Of a DNA stretch of 64,000 bases, positions 62,401 to 64,000 are shown piece by piece. The stretch is from contig OZ007511.1 of NCBI GenBank assembly GCA_963931865.1, forward strand, positions 3,124,198 through 3,188,197, given 5' to 3'. Numbering within the stretch: position 1 is the first letter of the stretch; each line of letters starts with the position of its first letter. The translations under genes and the position numbers were made by a program. Source of the stretch: Axinella damicornis (lineage: Eukaryota; Porifera; Demospongiae; Axinellida; Axinellidae). Under the pieces are notes generated by a model. That model worked only from the letters and a program-made list of their open reading frames with translations. It had not been told where the DNA came from and did no database searches.

Positions 62401-63932
62401 AGCCACAATCAACGACTCAACGTGACATCTCGCGCTTCGAACAGGTGCTATATCGCGTATACTGTGTTCGTGTATGGCCGGCCATATCCAAAGTGTGGGA
62501 GTGACCGCTTACCGTATATACAACAACGTGCATATTGTGAAGCTGAAGAGGTGGGGCCAAATGTTACGAATAATAGGAAATAGCTGGAAAAAACAGCCGA
62601 AACAAGAGCCATGATGTCTGTGAAGTACATAAATCGTGAGAAAATACTGTTTCCTAGTGGTCATCTCGAAGCATGAAGTTTCCAAATGCACTGCGTGTCC
62701 TGTTCTTGATGGGACTCGGAGGTCACAAAGAGGTGGAGCCAATGTTATGAATAGTTATAAAAAGTAGGAAATAGCTGAAATGTAGGGAAACGAAGCGCCT
62801 TGACTTCAGTCAGGTACACATAGAGCAGTTTTTTGCTATTTTCTATTGTTTGACTCCCTTTCAATGGTTTATGAGGGTCTATGTGGAAATTTTTTTTTTC
62901 GCCTGACAGACAGATGACTGACAGACGGACAAAACCGATTGCTTAACCCCACTTCGCACATGCGCGCGTGGGGTAAAAATGGCAGTAACTCAGCCTATGA
63001 TGTAGTGTTGTTGCTATGCCAACAAAGGTACATTCATTAGAGGGCCCAGCATGATGGGTTTGATAGCAAACAAAGACATAAATGACCATGCACAACATTT
63101 CCATACACTTGCAGATGTTTTAATGGAGTTTGATCCCACCACGTACACTGTCTCTGAGTCTGAAGGTGCTGTTGTGATGTTCCGGATTGTGAACCGTACC
63201 ATGACCACACAAACGTTTTCTGTGCAATTCACCACTTCACCCGGCACTGCCACAGGTAACAGATCCTGGGATGTCACGTTTTCATACATTTTCATATGTT
63301 GACAGTATGGGACACCATATAACCAGTTGCTCAATCCAGTGTATACTGATCTGGTCGAAATTATCAGCTTGTTTTTGAGTGTGCAAATATACAATGAAGT
63401 AGCCTGACCTGACCATGCCCTTCACGTTGTTATTTCTGCAATCATAATTATGTGACCCAGTGTTGAGCATCTGCACTGCGCGTCAATGCCATAGGACCAT
63501 GGGTTGCGTCACTACTTCCTGAAGAGCTGAAGGAAGTGGGGTGCAGGGCTGGTTGACAGGAGAGAAGGGGGTGTAGGGTGGACATTTCTGTCACTAGATA
63601 CCACCCATAGGGCGGGGTCCTGGCCTGTCTGGTACCTTTTATTAATCTGGTTTGTATGGGTGCTGTGGTACAAGTGAATAACTGTGCCATATGTTGCTAT
63701 GGCAATGGCTATGGCTACCAAAATGTTGTAACATTTTCTACAGCTACTAACGACTTCATAGGGCGAACAGGTGTGACTGTGACCTTTGCATCTGATCAGA
63801 TTGCAATTGTCAATATTACCGTGGTGAATGATGACACACTAGAAAACACTGAGCAATTCACAGCTGTATTGACCATCCCTGGGAGTATGCTTGTGATTGG
63901 AGCTGCCACCGTCACTATCACTGATGATGACA
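48924..63932 (+). CDS. Gene 4: shorter Calx-beta receptor paralogue (3' end beyond window)
   Basis: Exons: 48924-48978, 53924-54160, 54417-54617, 55889-56314, 58184-58339, 58411-58680, 63115-63255, 63744-63932, then donor GTAAGC. All are phase 1-1 and join without stops (558 codons so far). Exon 1 gives the signal peptide MDGCVAVWLVVLTAMIQA. The next exons form four Calx-beta domains corresponding to gene 3 domains 2, 3, 4 and 17. The six-Cys module and domain 1 are missing. The transmembrane and tail exons are expected to the right of the window. Introns contain a decayed Cys-module exon, a decayed duplicate of exon 4, an LTR retrotransposon and many small elements. The gene may still be active because all splice sites and frames are intact. 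Confidence 0.8.
49060..49212 (+). pseudogene. Decayed cysteine-module exon in gene 4 intron 1
   Basis: GTAAGCACTGCCCAGGAGTG codes VSTAQECC, then CTT TGA introduces a stop. Later codons give DWFCNPQHGVCEQYI and a donor-like GTAAGC. It is the same module as gene 3 exon 2, inactivated by a stop. The gene 3 intron relic (18430) shares the break, so the damage predates the split of these copies. Confidence 0.65.
49256..49650. mobile_element. 395-bp element with 9-bp target duplication carrying a RecQ-like fragment
   Basis: Ends TAGACTCATTCCCAGAC and (inverted) TAGTCTAGCGGGCCAGAC; GCTGGAGCT is duplicated (49247-49255, 49651-49659). The empty site is visible in gene 3 intron 1 (GCTGGAGCTCCTGG near 18598). 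Ends and duplication length relate it to the TAGCCTCG family. It contains a short ORF at 49429-49533. Confidence 0.8.
49429..49533 (+). pseudogene. 34-codon fragment resembling the N-terminus of a RecQ-like helicase
   Basis: Translates to MDVDWAIDSACLRLGYSSLR then KEQEDFASVLNMMA and stop. LGYSSLRKEQ fits the RecQ motif 0 (aromatic, LR, x, x, Q) that precedes the Walker A region; everything downstream is missing. It suggests the small element is a deletion derivative of a larger element that encoded, or captured, a RecQ-type helicase. Confidence 0.5.
51507..51896. mobile_element. 390-bp TAGCCTCG element with 9-bp target duplication
   Basis: Starts TAGCCTCGTACCCAGGCCCT and ends GGGCCTGGGAACGAGGCTA; GGTATACAC is duplicated at 51498-51506 and 51897-51905. 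The interior matches the 31882 element in reverse (GAAATCATGCGGAAGGTAGC). It lies in gene 4 intron 1. Confidence 0.88.
52435..52613. repeat. Foldback element, about 180 bp
   Basis: Arms contain GATTACGGGTTTTAGTGCAC on the left and GTGCACTAAAACCCGTAATG on the right, plus GATAATGCACTCG / CGTGCATTATC near the centre. Adjacent AATGCACACTTTAGTGTGCA at about 52348 is a further small palindrome. Confidence 0.7.
52638..52713. repeat. (TA)n microsatellite
   Basis: About 75 nt of alternating TA with a few interruptions (TATTTATATA). Confidence 0.9.
52725..53165. repeat. Minisatellite composite, inverted copy 3
   Basis: Reverse orientation of the composite at 44393: units containing GCTTCAACTGCTGCTCCC are repeated about ten times and end in a CACACACAGACAGACACA tract. 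ORFs on both strands are repeat artefacts. Confidence 0.75.
53662..53755. mobile_element. 94-bp TAGTCTCG element with 9-bp target duplication
   Basis: A near-perfect palindrome from TAGTCTCGGTCCCAGACCCA to GGTCTGGGGCCGAGACTA, flanked by GGTGCCAGA twice (53653-53661, 53756-53764). It is the smallest full member of the family and lies 169 bp before gene 4 exon 2. Confidence 0.88.
53924..54617 (+). CDS. Gene 4 Calx-beta domain 1 (exons 2-3), with a fused first exon
   Basis: Exon 2 (53924-54160) starts GTAQSQTLRLGFSEEQYSGN. The first residues and the upstream intron correspond to gene 3 exon 2 (GTAQVFQT), and everything after corresponds to gene 3 exon 5 (LSLGFGEEDYSGN). Exon 3 (54417-54617) reads MDFDMQPLEVTMAAGAEVVM and IPIVDDEINEAEEEFVVVL. 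The Cys module and domain 1 were thus lost by a deletion that fused two exons in frame. Confidence 0.82.
55379..55402. repeat. Poly(A) run
   Basis: About 24 consecutive A in the gene 4 intron between exons 3 and 4. No retrocopy recognised next to it. Confidence 0.85.
55642..55770 (+). pseudogene. Decayed duplicate of gene 4 exon 4
   Basis: The acceptor CCTCCACTAG and IEIGFRH are followed at once by TGA; after a shift the sequence again matches (CTTGAAAAAGACTGTCAGTC, TTCGAATTCAGATTAGTACTC) up to ATTAGTACTCCA. Then the flanking intron (GTAGCTGGTTGC) is duplicated too. It is a partial tandem copy 247 bp upstream of the intact exon. Confidence 0.7.
55889..56314 (+). CDS. Gene 4 Calx-beta domain 2 (single exon 4)
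   Basis: 426 nt, same length as gene 3 exon 7 and about 90% identical by eye. Starts IEIGFREASVEHNESATTF and ends in FQVLILDNDG; donor GTTAGC, weaker than in gene 3 (GTGAGT). Confidence 0.83.
56424..56700. repeat. (GT)n plus minisatellite composite, copy 4
   Basis: A GT run of about 50 nt (56427-56476) followed by ACGGAAGTGGGATGTTCGTG and a short array of the 29-bp unit. Same order as at 44393. Confidence 0.75.
56741..56973. repeat. 118-bp direct tandem duplication
   Basis: TTAATGAGATTCATAGTTGG starts both units (56741 and 56859), each running through GGGAATGGGCCCTCAAAA and GCCACTTTGGGA to GAGATTCATTGAT. Few differences, so the duplication is fairly recent. Confidence 0.8.
56998..57135. mobile_element. 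TAGTCTTG element, 138 bp
   Basis: Left end TAGTCTTGGTCCCAGACCCA, right end TCTGGGAACGAGACTA; same family as 53662, but with more diverged arms and no target duplication visible. Confidence 0.6.
58184..58680 (+). CDS. Gene 4 Calx-beta domain 3 (exons 5-6)
   Basis: Exon 5 reads VIGYVETLVEVDESDGQATL; exon 6 reads GRFDPRFTPGLHDYQEIAPG, then VVIYEDDVPEGVEELNITL and ends in TVRIRDND. Exon 6 is 270 nt against 264 in gene 3. A GTAAGT donor follows, and 49 bp later the LTR retrotransposon starts. Confidence 0.83.
58730..58913 (+). repeat. 5' LTR
   Basis: TGTGGCGAACAAGACAGAGT at the start, TCGTATCAAACATTACA at the end. CTATATAAGC at about 58859 is a probable TATA box. Confidence 0.9.
58931..61321 (+). 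CDS. Deleted Gypsy polyprotein: gag start fused to RNase H and integrase (796 aa)
   Basis: Residues 1 to about 79 look like the start of a Gypsy gag (FALWVRRFEAYSRAVKIPDD). At about residue 80 the frame jumps to RNase H (ERVIGYGSRSLTKAERNYST): E110, D135 and D178 match three catalytic acids, but the strand with the first Asp is missing. The rest of gag, protease and reverse transcriptase are absent. The integrase follows: zinc-binding H293, H300, C327, C330; catalytic D362, D422, E458 (D-x59-D-x35-E); GPYRV near 600. The C-terminus has seven QSDQQPQGG-type repeats of 27 bp (about 61012-61209). The frame stays open across the deletion, so a fusion protein could be made, but it cannot reverse-transcribe alone; movement would need a helper. 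Confidence 0.88.
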   Translation: MATPTPQIRAPRPYSVGDDFALWVRRFEAYSRAVKIPDDKLSDALLALLDDAAFRAFDLLGLEEETAKDYKQLVEAIIPEQCQDGIERVIGYGSRSLTKAERNYSTTRKELLAMVYFLRHFRCYLLGRPFVVRTDHAALRWLQEFKQPEGQLARWLEQLQEFDFQTEHRPGKLHSNADALSRVHQPQATTVCNATTSGAWAPSWSPSQLQEAQSTDPTLGVVLGWMKQTQQRPSTTQVAGNSPAVRTLWAQWNRLELIDGLLYRWWEDTKLGTRSKQLIVPHSLVPQVLRALHDGAGGGHLGVNKTLTKARQRFYWPGLRDDVEQWCRQCKDCAETKSPTPSARAPLSPSVVGYPMERIALDLFGPLPVTERGNKYILVISDYFTRWVEAYPLPNQEAPVVAKLLVNEWICRFGVPEVIHSDQGKNFESHLFAEVCHLLGMEKTRTTPYHPQSDGLVERFNRTLRMLLTVRMNQVPPDTWDDELPMVMLVYRSSVQESTGFTPFRLMFGREVQLPVDIIYGGGPAPGEAHNDYVAQLSERLQKAYQLVRDHLRATQRYQKQYYDRKATGGRYQPGDLVWLYSPAVPKRSCPKFHRPWKGPYRVLKVLSDVTYRIQLVDYQQGRRDRRRRHRVVVHFNRLKPCCEQNIPQTPTIEASQSPVNTPTPTNENPASVDEWVPLIEQPPENHQGTLQGHFQSDQQPQGGQSDQQPQGGQSDQQPQGGQSDQQPQGGQSDQQPQGGQSDQQPQGGQSEQQPQGGQSENPRGGNLWKGRLRRTVHPPDHYQPGMMASTQRGGE
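61322..61505 (+). repeat. 3' LTR
   Basis: Same sequence as the 5' LTR over 184 bp. The polyprotein stop codon (61319-61321) abuts it. Confidence 0.9.
61600..61700. other. CpG-rich patch with a CCAAT motif
   Basis: GCGGCCGCGGCGCGCGC followed by ACCAATCAG and GCTCCGCCC (GC box on the opposite strand). It could be a promoter of a repeat or a remnant promoter; no gene start can be assigned. Confidence 0.3.
61755..62072. mobile_element. 318-bp foldback element
   Basis: Left arm GAGTGTATAATAATAAGAAG and on to GCGGAAAGTAACGTGACATC; the right arm mirrors it (GATGTCACGTTACTTTCCGC ... CTTATTATTATACACTC) with a 17-bp extra loop. TTAA precedes the left end and TTGG follows the right, perhaps a decayed TTAA target. 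An 81-codon ORF (61792-62037) spans it with no recognisable match. Confidence 0.7.
63115..63932 (+). CDS. Gene 4 Calx-beta domain 4 (exons 7-8)
   Basis: Exon 7 reads LMEFDPTTYTVSESEGAVVM and ends in TTSPGTAT; exon 8 reads NDFIGRTGVTVTFASDQIAI, then VVNDDTLENTEQFTAVL and ends in TVTITDDD. It corresponds to the membrane-proximal domain 17 of gene 3, so transmembrane and tail exons should follow outside the window. Confidence 0.82.
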
Positions 63933-64000
63933 GTAAGCCCTATTTCCATCCTTATTGTCAATGTAACAGTGAGATAAATGCAACAAACCGCAGAGTTCTT

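Overview
The window looks like nuclear DNA of an early-branching animal, most likely a demosponge. Genes are split into many small exons with GT-AG introns. Introns and spacers are full of short inverted-repeat transposons, a tRNA-derived SINE, microsatellites and an LTR retrotransposon. The best recognised genes encode membrane-anchored proteins built from Calx-beta domains, a family expanded in sponges. The species assignment is inference. There is no bacterial-style operon, rRNA gene or CRISPR array.

Layout. I see four members of one gene family. Gene 1 (minus strand, first exon only, start codon at 1735) runs off the left edge. Gene 2 (minus, 18087 to 6043) encodes a signal peptide, a large IgGFc-binding-type domain, several Calx-beta domains, a Pro/Thr stalk, a transmembrane helix and a short tyrosine-containing tail. 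A 200-base run of N (15573-15772) interrupts it. Gene 3 (plus, 18305 to 45281) can be assembled into 37 exons whose 7101 nt divide exactly by three (2366 aa): signal peptide, a six-cysteine module, 17 Calx-beta domains, transmembrane helix and a tail clearly homologous to that of gene 2. Gene 4 (plus, from 48924 to beyond the right edge) is a shorter paralogue of gene 3; four Calx-beta domains are visible. Genes 2 and 3 are divergent, with only 217 bp between their start codons.

Gene 3 grew by tandem duplication. Almost every Calx-beta domain is coded by two exons, every intron up to the transmembrane exon is phase 1, and a three-domain block of about 2.27 kb is repeated almost unchanged, introns included. 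One copy was later enlarged by about 1.45 kb of nested repeats with a SINE inside.

Mobile DNA. A family of small elements with 9-bp target duplications (termini TAGYCTCGTTCCCAG) is scattered throughout; one related element carries a 34-codon fragment resembling the start of a RecQ helicase. A 1012-bp TTAA-flanked element with a 183-aa ORF sits in the leader of gene 4. A Ty3/Gypsy-type element with apparently identical LTRs and a large in-frame internal deletion lies in an intron of gene 4.

Together the four genes suggest a cluster of cell-surface adhesion or recognition receptors with variable Calx-beta ectodomains and a conserved signalling tail. The function is inferred from domain content and layout only.
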